50,673 bases of DNA from an uncultured Alphaproteobacteria bacterium (GCA_902567145.1 CACFLM010000002.1:1-50673), one strand, 5' to 3'. Counted from the stretch's first letter, positions 1-9,576 are shown. Numbers and translations are program-made. Notes: a model not told the origin generated them from the letters alone.

Positions 1-1
1 T

Positions 2-1333
2 AGTATTAAGGAAGACAAAAAAAGAGGTCATATCAAATCAACTGGGAAATTTGATTTAAGTGATAATTCATATTTAGACTATCAAGTTCATAGAACAGCA
101 GATCGACATTACCTTAACACATATAACTATGGCTACAAAGATACTCTTAGTTCTTATCTAAAAATAAGAAATTTAAGAAATCATAATTACTACTCATTTG
201 AATCTTACTTATTTCAAGATCTAAGAAGAGATATAAATCAGAAAGCGGTGCCTAAAATTCTCCCAAGATTGAAATTTGATCTTAATTCGGATAAAAAATT
301 AAATTTTTTTAATTTTGAAACGCGCGGTGAAATTATAAATTTGAAAAGAACTGAGGGTAATGAAACTAAAAAGTTTTTTATTAATCAAAATATACTGTAC
401 CCAGCTTTATTTGAAGATGGAACATTGATAAATTTTGGAATTCATCTTAATGCTGGTATTTACCATATTGAAAAATTCGACAACCCCAAAAAAGGGAATT
501 TTGAGTTTAGTGAAATTAAATCAATTTTTTATCCTCAAATTTCAGTTGAAGTAACAAAACCATATATAAAAACTTCAAAAAATTATAAAACTATAATAAA
601 GCCTCAATTCTTATATGTTAAGAGCCACTCCAATGCATTCAATAGAGGAATACCTGATGAAAGTAATATAAACAATTTCTACTTAGATTTTTTTGATCTT
701 TTTAACGTAAATAGATTGTCGGGTAATGATAGGTCTGACAACATAAGCAGATTTGACTACGGGCTTTCGTTTTTAAAACAATCTAATTTTAATAAAAAAT
801 CAAGCAAAATTGGATTGGCACAAAGTTATCAGTTAGAAAAACATAAATATTTTCCCAAGAATTCTGGAATTAATGATAGGTTTTCAGATATTCTAGCAAA
901 TATTGAAATAACACCTAGTGATTTTTTAACCGTTGAGTCTTTCATATCATTAAATAAAGATAACTTTTCTATAAACAATGCATACTCAAAATTAATGTTT
1001 AATGTCAAAGAAATGTATTTAGGTATTCAAAATATAAATGCACCAGCTGTATTAGATTTTGATGGAACAAACTTAATCGAAGCAAAGAACCAATTTACAT
1101 TATCATTCACTCAAAATTTTTCAGAATTCTGGAGCTTTACTACATCGTCTACATTTGATAAAAAAAATAAAGTAAAATTTCATGATATTAACGCTAAAAT
1201 TAAATATGAAGACGAGTGCCTTGGAGTTTCATTTAACTGGAGAAGACAATACACACACAATCCAGAAAACCCTACCTCTAACAGCTTTCTCTTTCTTTTT
1301 TCTCTCAAAGAAATTATGGAAAATGATATTTAA
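2..1333 (+). CDS. lptD: LPS-assembly outer-membrane protein LptD, C-terminal part (5' truncated)
   Basis: The frame is open from base 2 to a TAA at 1331-1333, giving about 443 residues; the start lies outside the window. LptD is the outer-membrane beta-barrel that inserts lipopolysaccharide into the outer leaflet. The visible part is rich in alternating aromatic and polar strands, as expected for the barrel. It begins with an R-x-x-D-x-x-YL-x-x-Y-x-Y pattern (about residues 30-45) that is typical of the LptD barrel entry. A GTG at 248 could be mistaken for a start, but coding continues upstream of it. Position directly before surA, pdxA and rsmA is the classic proteobacterial order and is the strongest support. 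It overlaps surA by 11 bases. Confidence 0.88.
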   Translation, partial: SIKEDKKRGHIKSTGKFDLSDNSYLDYQVHRTADRHYLNTYNYGYKDTLSSYLKIRNLRNHNYYSFESYLFQDLRRDINQKAVPKILPRLKFDLNSDKKLNFFNFETRGEIINLKRTEGNETKKFFINQNILYPALFEDGTLINFGIHLNAGIYHIEKFDNPKKGNFEFSEIKSIFYPQISVEVTKPYIKTSKNYKTIIKPQFLYVKSHSNAFNRGIPDESNINNFYLDFFDLFNVNRLSGNDRSDNISRFDYGLSFLKQSNFNKKSSKIGLAQSYQLEKHKYFPKNSGINDRFSDILANIEITPSDFLTVESFISLNKDNFSINNAYSKLMFNVKEMYLGIQNINAPAVLDFDGTNLIEAKNQFTLSFTQNFSEFWSFTTSSTFDKKNKVKFHDINAKIKYEDECLGVSFNWRRQYTHNPENPTSNSFLFLFSLKEIMENDI

Positions 1334-2537
1334 AAAAGCTCTAGTTCCTTTGTTTTTCATATTTTTTCTCAATTATGACTCATCTATTGCAGAAGAGAAG
1401 TTTGAGGGAATTATTGCCTCTGTAGATTCGGAAGCAATTACAACCTACGATCTCTCTGAAAGAATAAAGCTTGTTCTAAAATCTTTAAAACTTGATGATA
1501 ACATAAAGAATCGAGATTCTGTAAGAGATAGAGTGCTTGAACTCTTAATAATTGAGAAGCTAAAAAAAATTGAAGCTAAAAAGGCAGATATTTCTGCCGA
1601 TGAAAATGAAGTGAAGGAACTCGCGTCTGTTATTTATAGTTTTCCAGTGAAAGAGTTTGAAGATTTTAAAAAATTCTTAGCAAGTGAGACTATTGATTCT
1701 GAAATAGTTTTAGAACAGTTAAAAAACGAACTTTTATGGAAGAAACTATCTCAACAAATGTTTGCCTCTAAAATTACAATAAATTCAGCTGATATAGATG
1801 CAATAATAAATAATTATAAGAATAAGATTGGTAAAACTGAATATAACTACTCAGAAATTGTGTTTTTAAATGATACTACTAACGATTCTGAGGTATCTAA
1901 AAAAAAAATGGATACTGTTCTATCACTTCTTGATTCAGGAACATCATTTGAACTTTTAGCAAGTAAATTTAGTGACACAAATCCTCAAGGAAATAAATCT
2001 AGTTGGATAATTGAAGATAATTTAGATGATGTTACTAAAAATATTCTTAAAGATATGGGTTTAGGCGAAATAAAGACAAATATAAAAATTAATAATGGCT
2101 TAAAAATCTTAAAATTAAATAAAAAGAGAAAGTTTGGTAATGAAGGAGCTAAATATTCTTTTTTAAAATTTTCCTCATTTAACAAAAAAAATATTGAACA
2201 ACTTACCAAGTCAGACATTAATTGTAATAGTGTTAGTGTGGAGAACTTTAATAATGAAATAAAGTTTTTAAAAATTCAAGATATGGTTGCTAAAGATATA
2301 TCAGAAACTTTCTTAAGCAAAATAGAACTCACTAAAGAAAATACTTTTACGGATATATTTGACTTAGACGGAGAGTATAATTTACTTTATTTATGTAAAA
2401 AGAATGAATCTGACATCAATCACATCTCAAGAGAAACAATTGAAAGAAGAGCTTTTTCCAAAAAATTTAATCAATTAACTAATACCTACTTATCTAATAT
2501 AAGAAAAAGTACAAATATTAAATTTTTTAACAAATGA
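1323..2537 (+). CDS. surA: Periplasmic chaperone / peptidyl-prolyl isomerase SurA
   Basis: About 404 residues from ATG 1323. The frame is open upstream to 1182, but only the 1323 start gives a clean signal peptide: MIFKKA, a hydrophobic core, then cleavage after SSIA before EEKF. SurA escorts unfolded outer-membrane proteins, including LptD, across the periplasm. An N-terminal SurA-like helical domain (TYDLSERIKL onward) is followed by a parvulin-like segment around residues 175-270, containing FELLASKFSDTNPQG. The parvulin domain is divergent, so isomerase activity is uncertain. The start overlaps the lptD end by 11 bases and the stop overlaps pdxA (ATGA), implying translational coupling. 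Confidence 0.85.
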   Translation: MIFKKALVPLFFIFFLNYDSSIAEEKFEGIIASVDSEAITTYDLSERIKLVLKSLKLDDNIKNRDSVRDRVLELLIIEKLKKIEAKKADISADENEVKELASVIYSFPVKEFEDFKKFLASETIDSEIVLEQLKNELLWKKLSQQMFASKITINSADIDAIINNYKNKIGKTEYNYSEIVFLNDTTNDSEVSKKKMDTVLSLLDSGTSFELLASKFSDTNPQGNKSSWIIEDNLDDVTKNILKDMGLGEIKTNIKINNGLKILKLNKKRKFGNEGAKYSFLKFSSFNKKNIEQLTKSDINCNSVSVENFNNEIKFLKIQDMVAKDISETFLSKIELTKENTFTDIFDLDGEYNLLYLCKKNESDINHISRETIERRAFSKKFNQLTNTYLSNIRKSTNIKFFNK

Positions 2538-3556
2538 AATTAAAAAAACCTTTTATTGTAACTATGGGAGAACCGTCTGGTATTTCATCTGAAATAATTA
2601 TAAAAACTTGGCTGAAAAGAAAGGTTTTTAATATTCCTCCCTTCATTTTGATTGACGATCTTGCAAAATTAGAAAAAATTAATCAAAGTTTTAGTTTGCA
2701 AGCTAATTTTCAAGAAGTTTATGCAGGACAGAATATTTCTAAGATTTTTAGAATATCCTTACCTGTTTTAGATTTGAAAGCCAATATAAATCCAGTCTTA
2801 GGAACTCCAAATAAGAAAAATAGTAAATTTATACTTCAGTCAATTGATCAGGCATTAAAGTTGGTTTTGAATAAAGAAGCGTCAGGAATATTAACGCTTC
2901 CGGTTTGTAAAAAAACTTTAAAAAAAGCTAAGTTTAACTTTAATGGTCAAACAGAATATCTTTCGTATTTAACCAAAAAGAAAAGTGGAAAGAAGTTTTC
3001 TGAGATAATGATTTTATCTACAACAAAACCTGTCGATGATGGTCAAAATCTAATTGTAGGATTAATAACTACTCATATTCCTTTTAGAGAAATTCATTGT
3101 ACAATTAACAAAAGAATTATTTTTGAAAAGATTTTGTCATTTAAGAACTCGCTTTCAAGAATCTGGAGAAAAAAGTCACCTAAAATTGGAATTACCAGTA
3201 TCAATCCTCATGCTGGAGAAGGTGGGCTCATTGGTGATGAAGAATTAAAAATCTTAAAACCTGTCTTAGAAAAATGTAAGAATTCAAACATAAAAATTAT
3301 TGGACCACTAAGCAGTGATTCTTGCTTTCACAAATCAATTAGGAAAAACTTTGATGGTATTCTCTGCTTTTATCATGATCAAGGATTGATTCCAGTAAAA
3401 ACTCTTGACTTTAATAATTCAATCAATGTTACTGGTGGGCTTCCCTTCTTAAGGGTCTCTCCAGATCATGGTCCTGCCTTCGATATAGCTAAAAAGAATA
3501 TTGCAAATATAGAGAGTTTAGTTGCATCATTTAATTTTCTAAAAAAATTTGCTTAG
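2534..3556 (+). CDS. pdxA: 4-hydroxythreonine-4-phosphate dehydrogenase PdxA
   Basis: 340 residues, full family length. PdxA oxidises 4-phospho-hydroxythreonine in the DXP-dependent pyridoxal-phosphate pathway. Visible motifs are MGEPSGI (11-17), TTHIP with His181, NPHAGE with His226, YHDQG with His281, and the C-terminal SPDHGPAFDIA. These three histidines correspond to the known metal ligands. The substrate-binding GHTE motif reads GQTE here (Gln139 instead of His), which is unusual. The start codon overlaps the surA stop by 4 bases and rsmA follows after 2 bases. Confidence 0.95.
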   Translation: MKLKKPFIVTMGEPSGISSEIIIKTWLKRKVFNIPPFILIDDLAKLEKINQSFSLQANFQEVYAGQNISKIFRISLPVLDLKANINPVLGTPNKKNSKFILQSIDQALKLVLNKEASGILTLPVCKKTLKKAKFNFNGQTEYLSYLTKKKSGKKFSEIMILSTTKPVDDGQNLIVGLITTHIPFREIHCTINKRIIFEKILSFKNSLSRIWRKKSPKIGITSINPHAGEGGLIGDEELKILKPVLEKCKNSNIKIIGPLSSDSCFHKSIRKNFDGILCFYHDQGLIPVKTLDFNNSINVTGGLPFLRVSPDHGPAFDIAKKNIANIESLVASFNFLKKFA

Positions 3557-3558
3557 AT

Positions 3559-4332
3559 ATGTCGTTTTTTTTTAAAAAAAGTCTAGGACAACATTTTCTA
3601 AAAAATAAGAATATTCTTCAAAAGATTACATCAATAAGAGAGATTAAAGATAAATTTGTAATTGAAGTTGGTCCGGGTCAAGGAGCCCTAACAAAACTTA
3701 TTCTTGAGAAGAGGCCAAAAAAATTAATTGCAATTGAAAAGGACAAACGTCTAAAACCATATTTATTTCAAATTCAGGAAAAGTATGCAAAAAATCTTTT
3801 AATCATAAATGATGATGTGCTCAAGGTAGATTTTAACAGATTTAATTTTAACAAAATTCTTATAATAGCAAATCTTCCTTATAATATCGCAACCACTTTA
3901 ATTATTAAATTAATTCGACATTTTGATATTATTGATTCTATGATTCTAATGGTCCAGAAAGAAGTTGCAGAAAGGTTATCTGCAAAAGTATCCAGTTCTT
4001 CATATGGAAGAGTATCTGTTTTACTGCAACTACATGCCTTTGTAAAAAAAGAATTTGATGTTACTGCAGATAATTTTTATCCAAAACCAAAAGTTGAATC
4101 TTCTGTTATACAAATCAAACCAAAAAAGGACATTGGATTGAAATACGAAAAATTAGATAAAATCCTTAAAATGTCATTCCAACAAAGAAGAAAAACAATT
4201 AAAAATAATCTAAAAAATCTAGATGAAGAGGTTTATAAGAAAATTCTAGAATGTGGCATTAACCCTGTGTCGAGACCACAAGAAATCAAACCCTCTGATT
4301 ATGTTAAATTGGCAAATTCTCTAATCCAATAA
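3559..4332 (+). CDS. rsmA: 16S rRNA (adenine1518-N6/adenine1519-N6)-dimethyltransferase RsmA (KsgA)
   Basis: 257 residues. It dimethylates two adjacent adenines near the 3' end of 16S rRNA as a late small-subunit assembly check. The N-terminal SLGQHFL motif (8-14) is diagnostic. The SAM-binding loop is EVGPGQGALT (36-45), and the catalytic NLPY motif is at 105-108 (IANLPYNIA). The C-terminal QQRRKTIKNNL segment is also family-typical. It is last in the lptD-surA-pdxA-rsmA run and its last 12 bases overlap the end of gmk on the opposite strand. Confidence 0.97.
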   Translation: MSFFFKKSLGQHFLKNKNILQKITSIREIKDKFVIEVGPGQGALTKLILEKRPKKLIAIEKDKRLKPYLFQIQEKYAKNLLIINDDVLKVDFNRFNFNKILIIANLPYNIATTLIIKLIRHFDIIDSMILMVQKEVAERLSAKVSSSSYGRVSVLLQLHAFVKKEFDVTADNFYPKPKVESSVIQIKPKKDIGLKYEKLDKILKMSFQQRRKTIKNNLKNLDEEVYKKILECGINPVSRPQEIKPSDYVKLANSLIQ

Positions 4333-4950
4333 TTGTTGAATAAAATCAAATATAAACTTTTGTCTACTTCTTCTCTTTCTTTCGGTATTTAAAATATTTA
4401 AAACTTCAGACGAGCAGGCCTCCAGATTCCTATTTATTAGGACGTAATCATATTCAATCCAGTGGCTCATCTCAGATTTAGCTTTGCTCATTCTCTTACT
4501 GACAATCTCACTACTATCCTCAGCTCTCTTCTTCAACCTTTTAAAAAGAATTTCATTACTTGGAGGTAGGATGAAAACAGATACAACATCATTTTTTGAA
4601 TAGTCTGATAACTTTTGGGCACCTTGCCAATCAATATCAAAGATTACATCTTGACCATTCTGCAATTTTTCTTCAACAAATGTTTTTGGAGTCCCATACC
4701 AATGATCAAATACGTTGGCATACTCAATAAAATAGTTTTTATTTCTTAAATTTTCAAATTTTTTATTTGAAGTAAAAAAATAATCTATACCTTCTTTCTC
4801 ACTTTTTCTTTTTGGTCTGGTAGTACAAGAGACTGACATCGAAATTTCTTTATCTAAACTAATAATTTTTTTACAGATCGATGTTTTTCCTGCACCTGAT
4901 GGCGATGATAGAACTAGCATCAAACCTTTTCTAGTTTCTTTATTATTCAT
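4321..4950 (-). CDS. gmk: Guanylate kinase
   Basis: 209 residues, usual length. It phosphorylates GMP to GDP using ATP. The P-loop SPSGAGKTS lies at 16-24 and the GMP-binding segment SCTTRPKR at 41-48, followed by the expected G-x-DYFF. The family's lid and C-terminal helices are present. It is cotranscribed with mltG upstream (8-base overlap). Many alphaproteobacteria have yicC next to gmk; it is absent here. The gene converges with rsmA and the two share 12 bases. Confidence 0.96.
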   Translation of the reverse strand: MNNKETRKGLMLVLSSPSGAGKTSICKKIISLDKEISMSVSCTTRPKRKSEKEGIDYFFTSNKKFENLRNKNYFIEYANVFDHWYGTPKTFVEEKLQNGQDVIFDIDWQGAQKLSDYSKNDVVSVFILPPSNEILFKRLKKRAEDSSEIVSKRMSKAKSEMSHWIEYDYVLINRNLEACSSEVLNILNTERKRRSRQKFIFDFIQQLLD

Positions 4951-5896
4951 TATTTTTTAAATTCTTTTTAATAGATCTAATACTATCAAGATGATCTTTA
5001 TAATTTACTGAAAAAACATGTCCTTCATTTTTTTTATTTTTAGAAACAAAATATAAGTAATTGCTTTTAAATGGTCTTGATGCACCTATTAAGGACTCTA
5101 TTCCTGGAATACATATAGGAGAAGGTGGAAGACCTTTATTGATATAAGTATTGAATTTTGATTCAAATTTAAGATCTTTCCTTAGAAGTTTTCTACCCAT
5201 TTTTCTTTTTCCTAGAGTTATAGCATACACAACTGTTGGATCAGATTGAAGTTTCATATTTTTTTTAAATCTATTATAAAAAACACCAGAAATTATTGGT
5301 TTTTCTTCGTCTAGAAATGTTTCTTTTTCAATAATTGAAGCAAGAATAAATAACTCATTAATATTCTTTAATGGAATTGAGAGATCCCTTTCTTCCCAAA
5401 TTTTCCTAGAAATATCATTACTTTCTTTTTGAATGTTTTTTAAAATATCTTTAGGATTTTCTGAAACTTGATAAAAATATGTATTAGCAACTATGTAATT
5501 AGGAATATCCTCTTGATTCAAAGTTATATTACTATCCAAGCCATTTAAAATATTTAATAAATCTACTTTAGATGTACCTTCAACTATTGTAATTTTTCTG
5601 TTTAACGATTTTCCTTCTTTGAGTTTTCTTAAAATTAGATTTGGAGAAACTTCTTTATCAAATAAATATTCACCAAATTTTAAATTTCTCTCCAAATTAT
5701 TTATTCTAACCCATAAATTAAAAGTAAATTTATCTTTTAGTAAACCATTTTTAAAAAGAATATCAGAAATCTCGTTTAATTGCATTCCTGGTTCAATGAT
5801 AATTCTAACTTCATCTATAATCTCTTTTTTTTGGAAAAATAGAAAGAAATTGAGATTAACAAAGATAATTAAAAAAAAAATAACGTGTCTGGTCAC
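4943..5896 (-). CDS. mltG: Endolytic murein transglycosylase MltG (YceG-like)
   Basis: 317 residues with one N-terminal membrane helix (about 4-21) and a periplasmic YceG domain. MltG cleaves nascent glycan strands in the inner-membrane peptidoglycan machinery. The catalytic region ASIIEKET contains the expected Glu190, and GVFYNRF and LQSDPTVVYA follow as in the family. The closing GLPPSPICIPG segment is also typical. It sits 3 bases downstream of fabF and overlaps gmk by 8 bases, so it probably belongs to the fab operon transcript. Confidence 0.93.
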   Translation of the reverse strand: MTRHVIFFLIIFVNLNFFLFFQKKEIIDEVRIIIEPGMQLNEISDILFKNGLLKDKFTFNLWVRINNLERNLKFGEYLFDKEVSPNLILRKLKEGKSLNRKITIVEGTSKVDLLNILNGLDSNITLNQEDIPNYIVANTYFYQVSENPKDILKNIQKESNDISRKIWEERDLSIPLKNINELFILASIIEKETFLDEEKPIISGVFYNRFKKNMKLQSDPTVVYAITLGKRKMGRKLLRKDLKFESKFNTYINKGLPPSPICIPGIESLIGASRPFKSNYLYFVSKNKKNEGHVFSVNYKDHLDSIRSIKKNLKNNE

Positions 5897-5899
5897 TTT

Positions 5900-7153
5900 C
5901 TAAATTTTTTTAAAAATTAGTGAAACGTTAGTCCCTCCAAAACCAAATGAATTTGATAATACTTTATTAATTTCCTTCTTAATACTTTCCTTAGGTACTA
6001 GATTTATTCCATTACAGTTATCTGATAAGTCTTCTAGATTCAAGGTTGGAGGAGCAATGCCATCTCTTATAGATAAAATTGAAAAAATAGCCTCAATAGC
6101 TCCAGATGCACCTAAAAGGTGACCGGTTGAGGACTTTGTGGATGACATTAACAGGTCTTTTGTATTATTGGAGAATAAATTTTTAACAGAATTAAATTCA
6201 ATCTCATCACCCAATGGTGTTGATGTTCCATGCGCATTGATATAATCAATATCTTGGGAATTAATTCTTGCATTTTTGAGAGCCATCTTCATAGCTCTTA
6301 AACCACCATTACCATCTGACGCAGGAGCAGTTGGATGATATGCATCTCCAGATAAACCATAACCGATTACTTCTGCATAAATTTTTGCTGACCTTTCTTT
6401 TGCATGTTCCAATTCTTCTAGAACGACCATTCCAGCCCCCTCCGAAAGAACAAATCCATCTCTATTTTTGTCCCATGGCCTTGAGGCTTTCTCGGGCTGA
6501 TCATTAAAATTAGTTGATAATGCTCTCATGGCGCAAAATCCTGCAATTCCAAACCTAGTACATGCTGACTCAGTTCCTCCTGATACCATAACATCTGCAT
6601 CTCCTTGTGATATTATTCTAAAAGAATCCCCAATAGCATGTGCTCCAGATGCACATGCAGTCACAACCGAATGATTTGGGCCTTTAAAATTATATTTTAT
6701 TGAAATATGTCCACTGGCTAAATTAATAAGGCAAGAAGGAATGAAAAAAGGAGAAATTCTTCTCGGACTTTCATTCAAATTTTCTGCGCTTTTTCTAATA
6801 CCGTCGAGCCCTCCAATTCCAGAGCCAACCATTACTCCAGTTCTATTGGAGTCATTATCTTTTTTGGGTTCCCACCCAGAGTCCGATATTGCTTCTTTAG
6901 ACGCGATAAGTGCATACTCTATAAAAGGTTCTATTTTTTTTTTATCTTTTTGCTCAATAACATTTTCTGGAAAAAGTGCTTCATCTCCTTCTCTGACTAT
7001 TTGTCCACCAATCTTTGATTTAAGATCTTCTGTTTCAAATCCAGAAAGTTTCCTTATTCCGGACTTTGATGAGATTAAATTATTCCAACAATGGTTGGTT
7101 CCAAACCCAAGTGGAGTACACATACCAATTCCTGTAACTACCACTCTCCTCAT
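5900..7153 (-). CDS. fabF: Beta-ketoacyl-ACP synthase II
   Basis: 417 residues, full length. It condenses malonyl-ACP with acyl-ACP in type II fatty-acid elongation. The catalytic triad is visible: Cys167 in VTACASG, His308 in NAHGTSTPLGD and His345 in SSTGHLLGASG. The C-terminal SNSFGFGGTNVSL motif is intact. It begins one base after the acpP stop, the conserved acpP-fabF arrangement. FabF rather than FabB is assigned from the acpP linkage and sequence style. Confidence 0.97.
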   Translation of the reverse strand: MRRVVVTGIGMCTPLGFGTNHCWNNLISSKSGIRKLSGFETEDLKSKIGGQIVREGDEALFPENVIEQKDKKKIEPFIEYALIASKEAISDSGWEPKKDNDSNRTGVMVGSGIGGLDGIRKSAENLNESPRRISPFFIPSCLINLASGHISIKYNFKGPNHSVVTACASGAHAIGDSFRIISQGDADVMVSGGTESACTRFGIAGFCAMRALSTNFNDQPEKASRPWDKNRDGFVLSEGAGMVVLEELEHAKERSAKIYAEVIGYGLSGDAYHPTAPASDGNGGLRAMKMALKNARINSQDIDYINAHGTSTPLGDEIEFNSVKNLFSNNTKDLLMSSTKSSTGHLLGASGAIEAIFSILSIRDGIAPPTLNLEDLSDNCNGINLVPKESIKKEINKVLSNSFGFGGTNVSLIFKKI

Positions 7154-7154
7154 T

Positions 7155-7391
7155 CTAATTTTGAGAATTTTCTATGTGCTCGATTGCTTCTTTAATTGTT
7201 GTGATTTTCTCCGCAACATCATCAGGTATTTCAATATTGAATTCTTCTTCAAAAGCCATAACAAGTTCAACCGTATCCAGACTATCCGCCCCAAGATCGT
7301 CAACAAAACTGGCAGCATCAACTACTTTACCCTTTTCAACGCCAAGATGTTCTACTACAATCTTCTTTACTCTCTCTGCTATATCACTCAT
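7155..7391 (-). CDS. acpP: Acyl carrier protein
   Basis: 78 residues, acidic. Ser37 in [18 protein letters not shown] is the site for the 4'-phosphopantetheine arm that carries growing acyl chains. Sequence conservation is very high along the whole length. A clear Shine-Dalgarno (AGAAGGAAG, minus strand) lies just upstream. The 68-base gap to fabG is the longest inside this fatty-acid operon and could hold a separate promoter, which would suit the high demand for this protein. I did not find a convincing -35/-10 pair there. Confidence 0.98.
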   Translation of the reverse strand: MSDIAERVKKIVVEHLGVEKGKVVDAASFVDDLGADSLDTVELVMAFEEEFNIEIPDDVAEKITTIKEAIEHIENSQN

Positions 7392-7459
7392 AAATCTTCC
7401 TTCTCATTAAAGTTATATCTCATATATTAATAAATGATTTTTTTTTTAAATCAAATACA

Positions 7460-8179
7460 TTATAACATAGCCAAACCTCCGTTTACATGTATGGTTTGAC
7501 CTGTAATGTATTTCGACTTTTCAGATACCAAAAATTCTACACAATAAGCAACATCTTTTGCAGATCCAATCTCACCCATAGGGATTTTATCAATCAAAGC
7601 TTCACGCTGTTGATCTGATAATACAGCTGTCATTGATGTTTCTATGAAACCTGGTGAAATACAATTTACAGTAATATTTCTTTTTGCTAACTCCATAGCA
7701 ACTGACTTAGACATACCAATTATACCTGCTTTAGATGCACTATAATTAGCTTGTCCAAAATTTCCTGTATGACCAACTACCGAAGTAATATTTATAATTC
7801 TTCCCCACTTTTTCTTAATCATATGCTTCGACACTGCATTTGATAAAATAAAATTTGAACTAAGGTTTGTCTCTATTACATTCCTCCATTTATCTATGTC
7901 CATTCTTAAAAATAATGAATCATTAGTAATCCCAGCATTATTGATAAGAATATCGACATCAATAGATCTTTTATTCATTTCAGCAATGACATTATTTATT
8001 TCATCAGGTTTCCCCAAGTCACAAAAAAAATATCCTTTGATATTTTTATATTTATTACAAAGATTCCTTATTTTTGATTGATTTCTTCCAATTACAAAGA
8101 CTTCATAATCTTTTAATAACAAAGCACATATAGCTTCACCAATCCCTCCAGTTGCACCTGTAATTAATACTTTTTTCAC
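7460..8179 (-). CDS. fabG: 3-oxoacyl-ACP reductase
   Basis: 239 residues. A classical short-chain dehydrogenase that reduces 3-ketoacyl-ACP with NADPH. The nucleotide-binding TGATGGIG (7-14), the NNAG motif (80-83), catalytic Ser133, Tyr146 and Lys150 (YSASK), and the C-terminal GQTIHVNGG are all present. It overlaps fabD by 4 bases and precedes acpP. Genomic position separates it confidently from the many other SDR proteins. Confidence 0.96.
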   Translation of the reverse strand: MKKVLITGATGGIGEAICALLLKDYEVFVIGRNQSKIRNLCNKYKNIKGYFFCDLGKPDEINNVIAEMNKRSIDVDILINNAGITNDSLFLRMDIDKWRNVIETNLSSNFILSNAVSKHMIKKKWGRIINITSVVGHTGNFGQANYSASKAGIIGMSKSVAMELAKRNITVNCISPGFIETSMTAVLSDQQREALIDKIPMGEIGSAKDVAYCVEFLVSEKSKYITGQTIHVNGGLAML

Positions 8180-9138
8180 AGAATTTCCTTAAATTCTCTA
8201 AAAAAAATTTCTATTTGCTCTAAATTTGAAATATTTAGCAAATTAAAATTTTTATCAATTCTTTTATTCATCCCTGTTAAAATTTTTCCAGCACCTATTT
8301 CAGTGATTGAATTAATTTTTTGTGTTGACTTAATAATACTTTCCCTCCATCTAACTTTACTAAAAACCTGTCTAATTAACAATTCTTTGATTGTTTCTGG
8401 ATTATCCTCAAAATTTGCTGTTACATTACTTATAAATTTTGATTCTAGTTTATTAAATTCTAAAGAGTTTAAGGTTTCTTTCATCACAACAGATGCATTT
8501 CTCATTAAGCTACAATGAAATGGTGCACTTACTTTTAAATCAACTAAACTTCTTGCACCATTTTTTCTTAAAAGATTTGAAATAAACTCAACGCCCTTTT
8601 GTGTTCCAGATAGAATAACTTGACCAGGACAGTTGTCATTAGCAATTTCACAGATTTCATTAACAGGAAGTTTGTTTGCAATTATTATTTTCTCAATCTC
8701 GAGAATATCTAATCCAATAACAGCAACCATTTTTGTTTTGATGTTTTCAACAGAATTTTGCATAGCCTCGCCTCTCTTTCTTAGAATCCTAGCTGTATCA
8801 CTTAGGCTTAAAACATTTAAACTACATAAAGCGGAATATTCACCTAGCGAATGTCCTAAAAAAGTTTCTGTAAAATCAAAAATTTTTTTTTTACTTTCAT
8901 ACTCTATAACTCTTACAAGAGCCATGCTCACTGTCATCATTGCTGGTTGAGTATTTGGCGTAAAAGTTAATTGATCATCTGGTCCCTCAAATATTAACTT
9001 TGACAATTTGTAGTTTAAAGTGTCGTCAACCTCTTCAAAAACTTGTCTAGCAATATGGTGTTTTTTGTACAGTTCCATTCCCATTCCCACAAACTGAGAA
9101 CCTTGGCCTGGAAAAACAATAACAATTTTTTTTGACAT
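8176..9138 (-). CDS. fabD: Malonyl-CoA:ACP transacylase
   Basis: 320 residues. It loads malonyl groups onto ACP. Motifs are GQGSQFVGMG (11-20), the nucleophile Ser97 in GHSLGE, and catalytic His208 in SAPFHCS. It is the first gene of the fabD-fabG-acpP-fabF-mltG-gmk minus-strand run and starts divergently from rpsF, across a 117-base gap. Confidence 0.96.
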   Translation of the reverse strand: MSKKIVIVFPGQGSQFVGMGMELYKKHHIARQVFEEVDDTLNYKLSKLIFEGPDDQLTFTPNTQPAMMTVSMALVRVIEYESKKKIFDFTETFLGHSLGEYSALCSLNVLSLSDTARILRKRGEAMQNSVENIKTKMVAVIGLDILEIEKIIIANKLPVNEICEIANDNCPGQVILSGTQKGVEFISNLLRKNGARSLVDLKVSAPFHCSLMRNASVVMKETLNSLEFNKLESKFISNVTANFEDNPETIKELLIRQVFSKVRWRESIIKSTQKINSITEIGAGKILTGMNKRIDKNFNLLNISNLEQIEIFFREFKEIL

Positions 9139-9196
9139 ATGTTTTTTTTGTTGCGTAAAAATTTATTATAATGTTATATACTAAATAATTAACCTT

Positions 9197-9220
9197 GCTA
9201 TTTAAATAAAATTAAATAGC
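9197..9220. promoter_or_regulatory. Perfect 9-bp inverted repeat in the fabD/rpsF divergent leader
   Basis: GCTATTTAA (9197-9205) and TTAAATAGC (9212-9220) are exact reverse complements around a 6-base loop. In the rpsF transcript this would be a stable hairpin 35 bases before the start codon. A TATAAT box at 9167-9172 is a plausible -10 upstream, without a good -35. S6/S18 mRNA leaders are known in bacteria, but the conserved CCG-containing bulge is not seen here, so the regulatory role is inference. Confidence 0.4.
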
Positions 9221-9255
9221 TGAACTCTTATTAAGTTTATCCAGAAGGAGCCATT

Positions 9256-9576
9256 ATGCTATATGAGAATGTGTTTATTTTTAGTGGTCAACTATCACAA
9301 AAATCCGCTGAAGACAAGTTTGAAGACTCACTAGAATTAATTAAAAAAGGTGGTGGAAAAGTTCTAAAAAAAGAGTCATGGGGATTAAGAGACCTTGCTT
9401 ATAAAATAAAGAAAAACTCAAAAGGTTATTATTACATGATCAATTGTGAATGTGATGTCAAAATATTTGACGCATTTAATACAAAAGTTAAGCAAGATTT
9501 AAGTTTTTTGCGTTTTTTGACTATCAAAATCAAAGAGGTTGAAAAAGAATCTACATTGCTAAATGAGACAAAATAA
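9256..9576 (+). CDS. rpsF: 30S ribosomal protein bS6
   Basis: 106 residues. S6 pairs with S18 on the platform of the small subunit. The start is fixed by a strong Shine-Dalgarno (AGAAGGAG at 9243-9250) and by the MLYENVFIF opening strand. Typical features are [16 protein letters not shown] and [10 protein letters not shown]. It leads the rpsF-rpsR-DUF2232-rplI operon, with rpsR 14 bases downstream. Confidence 0.97.
   Translation: MLYENVFIFSGQLSQKSAEDKFEDSLELIKKGGGKVLKKESWGLRDLAYKIKKNSKGYYYMINCECDVKIFDAFNTKVKQDLSFLRFLTIKIKEVEKESTLLNETK

Noticed and set aside
1182..1322. Earlier ATG for SurA inside lptD
   Set aside because: It would bury the signal peptide 47 residues into the protein.
6741..7430. 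229-residue open frame on the plus strand
   Set aside because: Antisense of fabF and acpP, both certain genes; no recognisable protein features.
7392..7459. Possible terminator between fabG and acpP
   Set aside because: The TGATT/AATCA arms around an A/T run are short and the T run is on the wrong side for the minus-strand transcript.
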